A DNA stretch of 15,456 nt from Solirubrobacteraceae bacterium (GTDB lineage: Bacteria > Actinomycetota > Thermoleophilia > Solirubrobacterales > Solirubrobacteraceae): assembly GCA_030151725.1 (NCBI GenBank), contig JASLDD010000294.1:1-15456 (forward strand), read 5' to 3'. This document shows positions 1-7,519 of the stretch, in pieces. Within the stretch, counting starts at the first letter, position 1. Every line of letters starts with the position of its first letter. The notes under the pieces are model-generated. The model saw nothing but the letters and a program-made list of their open reading frames with translations, was not told the DNA's origin and searched no databases. Both the position numbers and the translations under genes were made by a program.

Positions 1-6
1 GGGGGA

Positions 7-1512
7 GTGATGGACAAGGGCCTGAAAAAAGGCGCCATCAGCTACATCTCGAACATCGTCATCGGCGTGGCCTCGACGGCGCCCGCCTACTCGCTCGCCG
101 CAACGCTCGGCTTCATCGTCGCCCTCAGCGGGATCGGCACACACGCCCCGGCGGTGCTGATCGTCTCGTTCATCCCGATCCTGCTGATAGCGGTCGCCTA
201 CAAATACCTCAACCGCGCCGACCCTGACGCGGGCACCACGTTCGCGTGGACAACGCGCGCGTTCGGGCCGGGCATGGGCTGGCTGAACGGCTGGGCGATC
301 TTCCTTGCCGACGTCCTGGTGATGGCCTCGCTGTCGGATATCGCGGCGATCTACTCCCTCAAGCTCTTCGGGATCACCGAAACAAAAGCGCTGGTGCTCA
401 TCATCGCTGTGCTGTGGATCGTGCTGATGACGTGGATCTGCTGGCGCGGGATCGAGCTTTCGGCGGCGATCCAGCGGGCGCTCCTGACGTTCGAGGTGAT
501 CATGCTGGTGGTCTTCTCGGTGGTTGCTTTGGTCAAGGTCTACGGCGGTAGCGCTCCGCACGGCGCCATCAAGCCCGCTCTCGACTGGTTCAACCCGTTC
601 ACGGTCAACTTCGGTGAGCTGCTCCCCGCGGTGCTGCTCGGGGTCTTCATCTACTGGGGCTGGGATTCGGGGGTGGCCGTCAACGAGGAGTCGGAGGATC
701 CCGCCAACGGCCCCGGCAAGGCGGCGGTCATCTCCACGTTGCTGCTCGTCGTGATCTACCTGCTGGTCGCAACCGGCGCGCAGGCATTCCACGGCGTGGG
801 CTTCCTGGCCAACGAAGAAAATGCCGAAGACGTGCTCAACGCACTGGGTAAACCGGTGTTCGGCGGCGGCGCCGTCGGCTGGATCCTCGCCAAGCTGTTG
901 ATCGTCTGCGTGCTTACCTCGGCCTCTGCCTCGACGCAGACGACGATCCTGCCGACCGCTCGAACAACGCTCTCGATGGCGCACTGGAAAGCCGTGCACA
1001 AGGTGCTCGGCAAAGTCCACAAAACCTTCCTCACACCCGACGTGTCAACGATCGGCATGGGTTTGATCTCGATCATCGTCACCGTGCCGCTGTTGCTGGT
1101 CTCCGAAAGCGTGCTCGCAGACTCGATCACCGCGCTCGGCTTCCCTGTCTGCTTCTACTACGGCTTCACCGGTCTTGCCTGCGTCGTCTACTTCCGGCGC
1201 GAGCTGTTCAAGAGCGTGCGCAACTTCCTGTTCATCGGGTTGGCTCCGCTGATCGGCGCGATCATGTTGTTTGGGGTGTTCGTCAAGGCGCTCATCTACT
1301 ACGGCGAAACCAAAAACGTCGAATCGGCGCCGCTGGCGGGTATCACGCTGCCGATCTGGTTCGGCATCGGCGGGATGATCCTCGGGCTGATCCTGATGCT
1401 CGTCTCGCGCCCCTACTTCAAAGAGTTCTTCTCGCGCAAGACAGAAATCGCGCAGCCGGGGATCCTCGACGCGCCGCCCTTGCCGGTCATCCCGGCGCCG
1501 GTCGACTTCTGA
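7..1512 (+). CDS. APC-superfamily amino-acid permease (5' end possibly outside window)
   Basis: Predicted inner-membrane amino acid/polyamine transporter of about 501 residues with roughly 12 hydrophobic segments. The N-terminus carries the family signature in the first helix (GVASTAPAYSLAATLG, about residues 20-35). It is followed by the conserved PDAGTTFAWTTRAFGPGMGW stretch (about 73-92), which in this family closes helix 2 and opens the substrate-site region. A short polar, proline-rich tail follows the last helix. The frame stays open to base 1, so the GTG at 7 and ATG at 10 are only the first possible starts inside the window. The purine-rich GGGGGAG lies too close to them to be a convincing ribosome site, and relatives usually have some residues before this point. 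The true start may therefore lie upstream. The substrate cannot be read from sequence. The nearby amino-acid-type dehydrogenase at 2431-3648 is compatible with amino-acid use, but it is on the other strand and no link is shown. Confidence 0.88.
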   Translation: MMDKGLKKGAISYISNIVIGVASTAPAYSLAATLGFIVALSGIGTHAPAVLIVSFIPILLIAVAYKYLNRADPDAGTTFAWTTRAFGPGMGWLNGWAIFLADVLVMASLSDIAAIYSLKLFGITETKALVLIIAVLWIVLMTWICWRGIELSAAIQRALLTFEVIMLVVFSVVALVKVYGGSAPHGAIKPALDWFNPFTVNFGELLPAVLLGVFIYWGWDSGVAVNEESEDPANGPGKAAVISTLLLVVIYLLVATGAQAFHGVGFLANEENAEDVLNALGKPVFGGGAVGWILAKLLIVCVLTSASASTQTTILPTARTTLSMAHWKAVHKVLGKVHKTFLTPDVSTIGMGLISIIVTVPLLLVSESVLADSITALGFPVCFYYGFTGLACVVYFRRELFKSVRNFLFIGLAPLIGAIMLFGVFVKALIYYGETKNVESAPLAGITLPIWFGIGGMILGLILMLVSRPYFKEFFSRKTEIAQPGILDAPPLPVIPAPVDF

Positions 1513-1521
1513 GGCTTTGCG

Positions 1522-1536
1522 GCCCGGCCGCCGGGC
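1522..1536 (+). terminator. GC-rich hairpin just after the permease stop
   Basis: A perfect 6-bp inverted repeat (GCCCGG / CCGGGC) with a 3-base loop begins 10 bases after the permease TGA. No U-tract follows directly; a run of nine G and then TCTTT lies further on. It is placed like a terminator but is not a canonical intrinsic one. Confidence 0.35.
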
Positions 1537-1617
1537 GTGGCGGGCGTGGGGGGGGGTCTTTCCCTCCTCCTGGGGGCGGGAACTGCGGCCTTCGGTATCA
1601 GCGGTATCCACTCCCGT

Positions 1618-1647
1618 ACTGCTGTGTAACCATCGCTATACAGCAGT
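1618..1647. repeat. Long inverted repeat in the convergent gap
   Basis: Arms ACTGCTGTGTA (1618-1628) and TATACAGCAGT (1637-1647) pair over 11 positions with one G/T mismatch around an 8-base loop. The outer 8 bp are perfect. It sits between the 3' ends of the permease (plus strand) and the PIN toxin (minus strand). No T-run follows on either strand, so it could be a bidirectional terminator, an mRNA 3' stabiliser or a protein-binding site. Confidence 0.5.
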
Positions 1648-1678
1648 CGCAAAGTGTTACATACACCCCACAGCGCCG

Positions 1679-1696
1679 CGAGCTGTCTGCAGCTCG
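1679..1696 (-). terminator. Hairpin downstream of the PIN toxin gene
   Basis: A 7-bp inverted repeat CGAGCTG / CAGCTCG with a 4-base loop lies 17 bases past the PIN gene's stop on the minus strand. Its position suggests a transcript end. No U-tract follows, so an intrinsic terminator is only possible. Confidence 0.3.
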
Positions 1697-1713
1697 GCGT
1701 CTAAAGTCTTCTG

Positions 1714-2115
1714 TCAAGACGCCGGGAGACGCCTGATCCCCGCTACGGCGTCGAACCCCCGGTCGAAGCTGACAATCTCCGTGATGTGATTGCGTCGCAT
1801 GACGGCCGTATGGAGAGCGTCGCGCGCCGACAAACCGGCATGCGCATGGATGATGTCCTTGGCCGCGAACACGTCGATCTCATCGACAGCGAGCACATCG
1901 TCGAGGATTCCCCGTAGAGTCCCAAACGCTGGCTCAATGGCGTCACGACGGCCGATCGAGATGTAGCGGTGGAGAATCTCTTGGAACACCTCGCTGCTGC
2001 TTACAAGCCGGCGTCGCTCGCCGACCAGCCGTTCGAGTATGTGCTGAGCGTCCACCTTATGGCGATGCTCGCTGCCGATGATGTACATCGGGACGTTTGC
2101 ATCTATGAAGATCAC
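1714..2115 (-). CDS. PIN-domain toxin, VapC-like ribonuclease
   Basis: A 133-residue protein matching the usual length of single-domain VapC toxins, which are Mg2+-dependent ribonucleases. The acidic residues expected for the PIN active site are visible: D5 in FIDAN at the end of the first strand, E42 in the SEVFQEI helix, D99 in SARDALHTAVM, and D118 in VSFDRGFD. The site therefore looks intact. The start is a GTG (2115-2113) that overlaps the antitoxin's TGA (2114-2112), giving a GTGA coupling typical of toxin-antitoxin operons and placing the toxin second. The RNA target cannot be predicted. A stand-alone PIN nuclease is the alternative, but the partner gene makes a type II toxin-antitoxin module more likely. 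Confidence 0.87.
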   Translation of the reverse strand: MIFIDANVPMYIIGSEHRHKVDAQHILERLVGERRRLVSSSEVFQEILHRYISIGRRDAIEPAFGTLRGILDDVLAVDEIDVFAAKDIIHAHAGLSARDALHTAVMRRNHITEIVSFDRGFDAVAGIRRLPAS

Positions 2116-2396
2116 GACTCGTCCGCCGGCACAAACGCTTCCTCGATCTCGGCTAGATAGCCAGCCTCCGTCTCAGCCAAGATCGTGTCGATGTCAGGTG
2201 CCGGGAAGGCGTGGCTCGCGGCAGCTCGGCGAATCAGCTCGAGCTTGTCCGCCACATTGCCGCTCGAGGACTCAAGCTGGGCGGTCCTGAGCGCCTGTCG
2301 AGCCCACTCCGACAAAGTCAAACCAGCGGCTTGGGAAGTACGCGCGTAGCGCTCGAGCTCCTCATCGCCAACCACCACCTGCAGTCTCTTGCTCAT
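2112..2396 (-). CDS. Ribbon-helix-helix type antitoxin of the PIN toxin
   Basis: A 94-residue protein. Residues 3-9 (KRLQVVV) can form the DNA-binding beta strand. Two short helices at about 11-23 and 27-40 (LTLSEWARQALRTAQ) complete a ribbon-helix-helix fold like that of CopG/VapB antitoxins. The acidic C-terminal half (about 65-94) resembles the extended toxin-wrapping tail of such proteins. It is the first gene of a two-gene operon with the PIN toxin. By family behaviour it should neutralise the toxin and, with it, repress its own promoter. The palindromes directly upstream of the ATG fit that role. The family assignment rests on fold pattern rather than a diagnostic motif. Confidence 0.78.
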   Translation of the reverse strand: MSKRLQVVVGDEELERYARTSQAAGLTLSEWARQALRTAQLESSSGNVADKLELIRRAAASHAFPAPDIDTILAETEAGYLAEIEEAFVPADES

Positions 2397-2405
2397 TTGT
2401 ATAGT

Positions 2406-2429
2406 GTATCATACTACCGACAGTAGTAT
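2406..2429 (-). promoter_or_regulatory. Palindromic operator/promoter of the toxin-antitoxin operon
   Basis: Two overlapping palindromes lie in the 34-base AT-rich gap upstream of the antitoxin ATG: GTAT-C-ATAC (2406-2414) and ATACTAC-CGACA-GTAGTAT (2411-2429, perfect 7-bp arms). On the minus strand TATGAT (2413-2408) is a plausible -10 box lying inside the palindromes. The composition stands out from the GC-rich surroundings. This arrangement is what an autorepressed ribbon-helix-helix antitoxin operon would need; binding itself is inferred. Confidence 0.6.
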
Positions 2430-2430
2430 C

Positions 2431-3648
2431 CTACTTCGGGGGGACCTCCATCACGCCGTGCGGCGAGCCCATCTCGGCGAGCAGCTCCAGGAACGGTCCC
2501 GGCGGGAAGGCCTCGGGGCCGAGCACGCCCACGCCCTTCCAGTCGCCGCGATCGAGCAGCTCGAGCGCGACCACCGGGTTGATGGCCGTCTGCCAGACGA
2601 CCGCCTGACTCGAGTACTCGCGCATCGTCGTCTCGTTGTCCACCAGGTGGTAGAGGTAGGTGGAGCGTGGCTGTCCGTCAAGCCCCTTGCCCGTGACCCA
2701 CGTGCCGGCACAGGTTCGCCCGCTCATCCGCTCGCCGAGCGTGGCGGGGTCGGGAAGCGCCGCTGCGACCACATCGCGCGGAGCCACCTGGGCGCCACGC
2801 ACGGACACCGGCTCTGTCGAGTCGAGACCCAGTTTGTGCAGGGTGGAGAGCACGTCGATGAACTCCTGCCCGAGCCCATACTTGAACGTCACTCGCTCGC
2901 ACTCGACCCAGCGCGGGATCAGCACGACCTCCTCGTGCTCGACGTTGACGCATTCCACCGGTCCGATGCCCTCGGGGAAGTCGAAGATCTCGGGCTCTGA
3001 GAAGGGGGCGGTCGTGTAGAAGCCACGCGTGCGCTCCCAGATCAGCGGCGGGTTCAGGCACTCCTCGATGGTCGTCCAGATCGAGAACGTGGGCGCGAAG
3101 TCATATCCCTCGACGACCAGGTCGGCGCCGTCGCGAACTCCCACCTCCTCGATGCTCGAGAACAGCTCGTCGGCCGCATAGCGGGCAAAGATGTCCGACA
3201 GCCCCGGCTCGACTCCGATGCCGACCAGCGCCAGCAGCCCCGCGCGCTCCCACTCCTCGTGCTGGGCCAACTGCAGATCGCCGAGCATCTCACCGGGAAG
3301 CTCGTGCGGACGCTCGGGGTGCGGGTGCGAGAGCGTCATGGCCATGTCTAGGTAGGTGACCTTGGCATCGAAGGCCGCCGCGAAGATCGGCTCGTTGAAG
3401 CGCGGATCGCAGGCGTTCAACACCGCATCGGGACGCACTCTGGAGATCAGCGCGACGAGATCTTCGCGGCTGGACGCGTCGACTCGCTCTGCGCTGAAGC
3501 GATCCGCTTCGCCGAAACGATCGGCGGCAGCCTGGGCGCGCTCGAGGGCCACGTCGGCCAACACGATCTGCTCGAAGACCGCCCGCCGCTGGGCAATGGC
3601 GGCGAATGCCGCTCCGACCCCTCCCGATCCGACCACCAGAACCTTCAT
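2431..3648 (-). CDS. Saccharopine dehydrogenase family NAD(P)-dependent oxidoreductase
   Basis: A 405-residue cytoplasmic protein with a Rossmann fold at the N-terminus. The dinucleotide loop GSGGVG is at residues 7-12, and an acidic D32 ends the second strand, which usually indicates NAD+ rather than NADP+. The following DASSREDL and DAVLNACDPRFNEPI stretches, and GIGVEPGLSDIFARYAADEL after the first domain, are typical of the saccharopine/carboxynorspermidine dehydrogenase family, and the length fits. These enzymes make or split a secondary amine between an amino acid or amine and a keto compound. The exact substrate (saccharopine, carboxynorspermidine, lysine) cannot be decided here, since no lysine or polyamine pathway gene is adjacent. 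No Shine-Dalgarno sequence precedes the ATG at 3648. It ends 34 bases before the antitoxin start on the same strand, where the separate AT-rich promoter suggests an independent transcript. Confidence 0.86.
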   Translation of the reverse strand: MKVLVVGSGGVGAAFAAIAQRRAVFEQIVLADVALERAQAAADRFGEADRFSAERVDASSREDLVALISRVRPDAVLNACDPRFNEPIFAAAFDAKVTYLDMAMTLSHPHPERPHELPGEMLGDLQLAQHEEWERAGLLALVGIGVEPGLSDIFARYAADELFSSIEEVGVRDGADLVVEGYDFAPTFSIWTTIEECLNPPLIWERTRGFYTTAPFSEPEIFDFPEGIGPVECVNVEHEEVVLIPRWVECERVTFKYGLGQEFIDVLSTLHKLGLDSTEPVSVRGAQVAPRDVVAAALPDPATLGERMSGRTCAGTWVTGKGLDGQPRSTYLYHLVDNETTMREYSSQAVVWQTAINPVVALELLDRGDWKGVGVLGPEAFPPGPFLELLAEMGSPHGVMEVPPK

Positions 3649-3773
3649 GCGCAGGAGTTTGACGTATCGCGAGACCTCGAAACGTCACAACGGCGCCACC
3701 CCCGTGCGCCGCAACGTCGCAGGCGCCTCACGTATGCTGCGCCGATCCGCGCGGCCTCGAACACCTGGACCCC
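3649..3773. promoter_or_regulatory. Divergent intergenic region, presumed promoters for both flanking genes
   Basis: This 125-base gap separates the divergent dehydrogenase (minus) and first GT-C gene (plus), so both promoters are expected here. Candidate boxes are weak. On the minus strand, TTGTGA (3690-3685) and GATACG (3668-3663) are 16 bases apart, which would give a very short leader. On the plus strand, TATGCT (3733-3738) could be a -10 without a clear -35. I see no strong operator. Confidence 0.35.
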
Positions 3774-5780
3774 ATGAGCACCGGCCTGCCAAGTCTGCCA
3801 CGCACATATGGATCCTCCGAGCAGGGGGAGCCGCGCGCCCGCTGGGACTCCAAGGACATCGCTCGAGAGCCCTCCAGCACCGGCCGCTGGCTGCCCTCGC
3901 CGTCATTCAGCAGACGCGAGATCGCACTCGTGGTGCTCTCCGGCGTGCTGCTGGCGCTGCTGACGACGTGGCCGCTCGTGCTGCACATGCCCAGCCGCAT
4001 AGCGCCCGATCTCGGAGATCCGGTGCGCACCGCCTGGGAGATCGCCTGGGTTGGCCACGCGATGTTGCACAACCCGCTCCATCTGTTCGACGCCAACGCC
4101 TTCTACCCCCATCCGCTGAGCCTCGCCTTCTCGGACTCCCTGCTCGGTTACGGCCCCGCCGCCTTCTTCGGCTCGGGCACCGTGGCCGCCCTCGTCCGCT
4201 ACAACCTGCTCTTCCTGTTCGCCTGGTCGCTGTGCTTCGTCGGCGCCTACCTGCTCGCACGCGAGCTCGGACTGCGCCGCCTGGGGAGCGCGGCAGCGGG
4301 CATCGCCTTCGCCTATGCGCCCTACCGCGTCACCGAGGCCGGCCACCTGCACGTGATTTCATCGGGGGGACTGCCGCTGGCGCTGTTCCTGCTCCTGCGC
4401 GGCTACAGGCGCTCCTCCGCCAGGATCGTGCTCGCTGGGTGGCTCGTCTCCGCCTGGCAGGTGAGCCTGGGATTCACACTCGGCCTGCAGTACTGCTACC
4501 TGCTGGCCGTCCTCGGGCTGATCGTCCTTGCGCACTGGTGGCGTGGGCGTCTGACCCCAGGCGAGGCATGGATCTCCAAGGGAGAGGCCCGCCGCGCCGC
4601 CGACGCACAGGGCACCCCGGACATGCCCGCATCCTCCGCCGACGACAACGGAAGCGCCGGCAGCGCCAATGGTGACGACAGCCGCACATCCGCGCCCGCC
4701 GCGAGATCCCGCGGACCGCTGATTCCCCGCCAGCTGCTGATCGTGAGCATCGTCGGCGTGGCCGTGCTCGGCGCTGTGGCGATCTATCAAGCGGCTCCCT
4801 ACCTGCAGGTCGCAAACGACTACCCGACCGCCAAGCGCACACTCAAGGAAGTCAAAAATTACTCGTCCGGTCCGGCCGCCCTGCTGTCGGCGTCCTCGGA
4901 GAACCGGGTATGGGGCGGCGCGACGTCGGGAATGCGCGCGAAAGTGCACTCCAAGAACGAGGATGTGTTCTTCCCCGGCGGGCTGATCCTCGCGCTGGCG
5001 CTTCTCGGCCTAGCCGGGGTGGGCGGTGCCGCCTACACGCGAAATATGCGTCTGGGGCTGCTGGCTGGGGTGGTCGTGTGCTCGGTGCTCGCGATGGGCC
5101 TTGGCCTGACGGGGTACGGATATCCGTACCGGCTGCTCTACAACTACGCCCCCGGCTGGGACGGCGTGCGAGTGCCCGGCAGAGTTTTCACGATGGGGAC
5201 GCTCTTCTATGCGCTACTGGCCGGAGCGGGCGCGCAGCTGCTCGTGAGGCGGATCGCCCCATGGGGCAAGCGCCTGTCGCTGTCCGCGCTCCCGGCGCTG
5301 CTCGGGGGCGTGCTGCTCGTAGGGCTCGTGGGCGAAGGCGCGGGGCACCTCGGCCATCCCGTCGTCCCGCAACCGGCCAAGGCCGAGGTCGGCCTGCCCG
5401 GTCCGCTGCTCGACCTTCCCACCGATGGCGCAGCGGATCGCGTGTGGCAGTACTTCTCGACCAACGGCTTCTACAAGATCCCGATCGGCAACAGCACCTT
5501 CGACATCCCCGCTGTCGACGATCTACGCGGAGGGATGAGCGGCTTCCCGGACAAGGCCAGCATCGAGAAGCTCCGCTTCTACGGAATCCGTACCGTCGTG
5601 CTGCATCTCAAGATGCCACAGCTCCCCGGTCTCCACGGCTATGAGCTGGCCGAGCCGCCCAACGTTCCCGCCGCGGCCGCCAAATCGGTGACCGGATTGG
5701 GCGTCACACGCAGGCAGGTCGGCTCGATCGTGATCTATGAGATCGAGCCCGGGCCCAAGGCGCTGCACGGCAGCGACTGA
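3774..5780 (+). CDS. Multi-pass membrane protein, GT-C glycosyltransferase-like
   Basis: A 668-residue integral membrane protein. After a polar cytoplasmic N-terminus (1-47) and a first helix (about 49-70), an extracytoplasmic loop carries PDLGDP (78-83). Its aspartates lie where GT-C enzymes, which use polyprenyl-phosphate sugars, keep their catalytic acid. Many further helices follow. Residues about 260-318 form an unusual low-complexity, charged Ala/Ser/Gly/Asp-rich loop between helices. The stretch GWDGVRVPGRVFTM (461-474) resembles a signature common in actinobacterial membrane glycan proteins. The last ~150 residues are mostly soluble, with NGFYKIPIGNSTFDIP and a GIRTVVLH strand. The sugar and acceptor are unknown. 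The ATG at 3774 has only a weak ribosome site, so the start could differ by some codons. Its TGA overlaps the next gene's ATG (TGATG), indicating translational coupling. The GT-C label is by topology and motif placement, not a strong family match. Confidence 0.72.
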   Translation: MSTGLPSLPRTYGSSEQGEPRARWDSKDIAREPSSTGRWLPSPSFSRREIALVVLSGVLLALLTTWPLVLHMPSRIAPDLGDPVRTAWEIAWVGHAMLHNPLHLFDANAFYPHPLSLAFSDSLLGYGPAAFFGSGTVAALVRYNLLFLFAWSLCFVGAYLLARELGLRRLGSAAAGIAFAYAPYRVTEAGHLHVISSGGLPLALFLLLRGYRRSSARIVLAGWLVSAWQVSLGFTLGLQYCYLLAVLGLIVLAHWWRGRLTPGEAWISKGEARRAADAQGTPDMPASSADDNGSAGSANGDDSRTSAPAARSRGPLIPRQLLIVSIVGVAVLGAVAIYQAAPYLQVANDYPTAKRTLKEVKNYSSGPAALLSASSENRVWGGATSGMRAKVHSKNEDVFFPGGLILALALLGLAGVGGAAYTRNMRLGLLAGVVVCSVLAMGLGLTGYGYPYRLLYNYAPGWDGVRVPGRVFTMGTLFYALLAGAGAQLLVRRIAPWGKRLSLSALPALLGGVLLVGLVGEGAGHLGHPVVPQPAKAEVGLPGPLLDLPTDGAADRVWQYFSTNGFYKIPIGNSTFDIPAVDDLRGGMSGFPDKASIEKLRFYGIRTVVLHLKMPQLPGLHGYELAEPPNVPAAAAKSVTGLGVTRRQVGSIVIYEIEPGPKALHGSD

Positions 5781-7519
5781 TGAGCACTCGCGAAGACGGG
5801 CAGCCGTCCCAGACATCCGCGCGCCAGGAGCCGACCAGCTCGCGCATCCTGCGCGGGGCAAAAGCGCCCAGACGCAGGACGCTCGTGGCGATCGTGCTCG
5901 TCGGGATCGCCTACGCGACGCTCATCCAGAGCTTTTCCTGGAATCAGACCTCGCACTTCGACCTGATCCGCTCGCTCAACAACGACACAACCACGATCGA
6001 CGCCAACCAGCAGAACACGGGCGACAAGGTCTTCTACAAGGGCCACTGGTACTCGGCGCGCGCGCCCGGCCTGGCCTTGTTCTCGCTGCCCTTCTACGAC
6101 ACCCTCACCTTCATCGGCGCCGACTCATTGGCCCAGGAATCCCAGGCCCAGCGCAACGACGACGAGATGATCTATTTCGTGGGGCTATGGGGCAACGTGC
6201 TTCCGGGGCTGTTGCTGCTGCTGCTCGTGTGGCGCGTCTCGGAGCGCTTTGAGCCGGGCTACGGCGTGGCGAGCGCCGTGATGCTCGGCCTGGGGACGAT
6301 GGTGCTGCCCCTCTCCACCCTGCTCTTCTCCCACGTGTTCACCGCTTTCCTGGGCTTCGCGGCGTTTGCGTTGATGCTGCGCGAGCGCGACGGTCCGCCG
6401 AGCACAATGCTGCTCGGCCTGGCGGGCCTGGCGATGGGGTATGCGGTCTCCTCCGAGTACCCGCTCTTCTTCGTGGCGCTGGTGCTGGGGCTGTTCCTGC
6501 TCTCGCGTCGCGACGCCCTGAACCCCACCGACGTGATCCGGCGCGCAGGCGCCTACATCGCGGGCGGCGTAGTTGGCATCGTGCCGCTGCTGCTCTACAA
6601 CCACTACGCGTTTCGCTCCTGGACGCACCTTGCCTACTCCGATGTGCCACGCCAGCAGAAAGGCTTCTTTGGCATCGGCGCGCCGAGCCTGAAGGTGCTC
6701 GCGACGCTGCTGTTCGACTCGCGGGGACTGCTGACCATCTCGCCCGTGCTGATCATGGCTGCCGTCGGCACCGTGATGCTCTACCGCCGCAGACGGCGCG
6801 CGGAGGCGTTGACGATCGCGGGCATCTGCCTCTGCTACGTGACCTACAACTCCGGCTACTACCTGCCCTTCGGCGGCGGCTTCATGGGACCGCGCTTCCT
6901 GACCACCATGCTTCCCTTCCTGGCGTGTCCGCTGGGTCTCGCGCTCAAGCGCTACCCCGGACCCACGATCGCACTGGGGGCGGTCTCGATCATCACCACG
7001 GCGCTCGCCACGATCACCCATCCGCTGATCGGATATGAGAACGAGGCCGTCGTCTGGACGCGTCTGCTCAGCACCGGCTCGTTTCAGCCGACGATCGCCT
7101 CGGCCTTTGGCCTGGGACGCAGCTGGGGCGGCATCTGGCCATTCCTGCTCGCCGCCGGCGGCGCCGTCGTGCTCTGCGCTTGGGCGAGTCCTCGGCTGCA
7201 ACTATCCGGCCGGGCACTCGCCGCAGGGGTGGCGGCGCTCGTGGCTTGGGGGCTGTTTGCGGCGATCGCTCCCACAGCACTCGGCATCGATCACGCAGGC
7301 CTGCTCAGCATCGTCAAAGCGGGCGACAACACGGCCCTCAACCTGACCCTCCACAGCGGCAGCCGCTATCCGCTGAAGAAGCTTGTGGTGCTGGCCGGGG
7401 TCGCCGGTCTCCTGGCGCTATTCGCGATGGCCCTGCTACGCAATCAGCCGAGCAAGCCGCGCCGTACCGAGCCCGGCGACGCAGACGCTGTCACGGCCGA
7501 GCCGGCTCTCTCAGGCTAG
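5780..7519 (+). CDS. Membrane glycosyltransferase-like protein, second of a coupled pair
   Basis: A 579-residue membrane protein starting inside the stop codon of the preceding gene (TGATG at 5778-5782). A polar N-terminus (1-33) is followed by a helix (about 34-52) and a first external loop with HFDL (D61). Then come NDTTTID and the pattern YKGHWYSARAPGLALFSLPFY (about 86-106, aromatic-rich). This loop layout matches GT-C/family-39-like lipid-linked-sugar transferases, in which an early-loop aspartate is catalytic. About ten more helices follow, ending in a basic then acidic cytoplasmic tail (about 550-579). It presumably works in the same envelope glycan pathway as its partner, but the donor, acceptor and product are not evident. 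Its stop codon TAG (7517-7519) overlaps that of the convergent hydrolase gene, so no terminator separates them. Confidence 0.78.
   Translation: MSTREDGQPSQTSARQEPTSSRILRGAKAPRRRTLVAIVLVGIAYATLIQSFSWNQTSHFDLIRSLNNDTTTIDANQQNTGDKVFYKGHWYSARAPGLALFSLPFYDTLTFIGADSLAQESQAQRNDDEMIYFVGLWGNVLPGLLLLLLVWRVSERFEPGYGVASAVMLGLGTMVLPLSTLLFSHVFTAFLGFAAFALMLRERDGPPSTMLLGLAGLAMGYAVSSEYPLFFVALVLGLFLLSRRDALNPTDVIRRAGAYIAGGVVGIVPLLLYNHYAFRSWTHLAYSDVPRQQKGFFGIGAPSLKVLATLLFDSRGLLTISPVLIMAAVGTVMLYRRRRRAEALTIAGICLCYVTYNSGYYLPFGGGFMGPRFLTTMLPFLACPLGLALKRYPGPTIALGAVSIITTALATITHPLIGYENEAVVWTRLLSTGSFQPTIASAFGLGRSWGGIWPFLLAAGGAVVLCAWASPRLQLSGRALAAGVAALVAWGLFAAIAPTALGIDHAGLLSIVKAGDNTALNLTLHSGSRYPLKKLVVLAGVAGLLALFAMALLRNQPSKPRRTEPGDADAVTAEPALSG

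Noticed and set aside
1714..2430. Complete mobile element around the toxin-antitoxin pair
   Set aside because: No transposase, integrase, terminal inverted repeats or target duplications were found at its borders.
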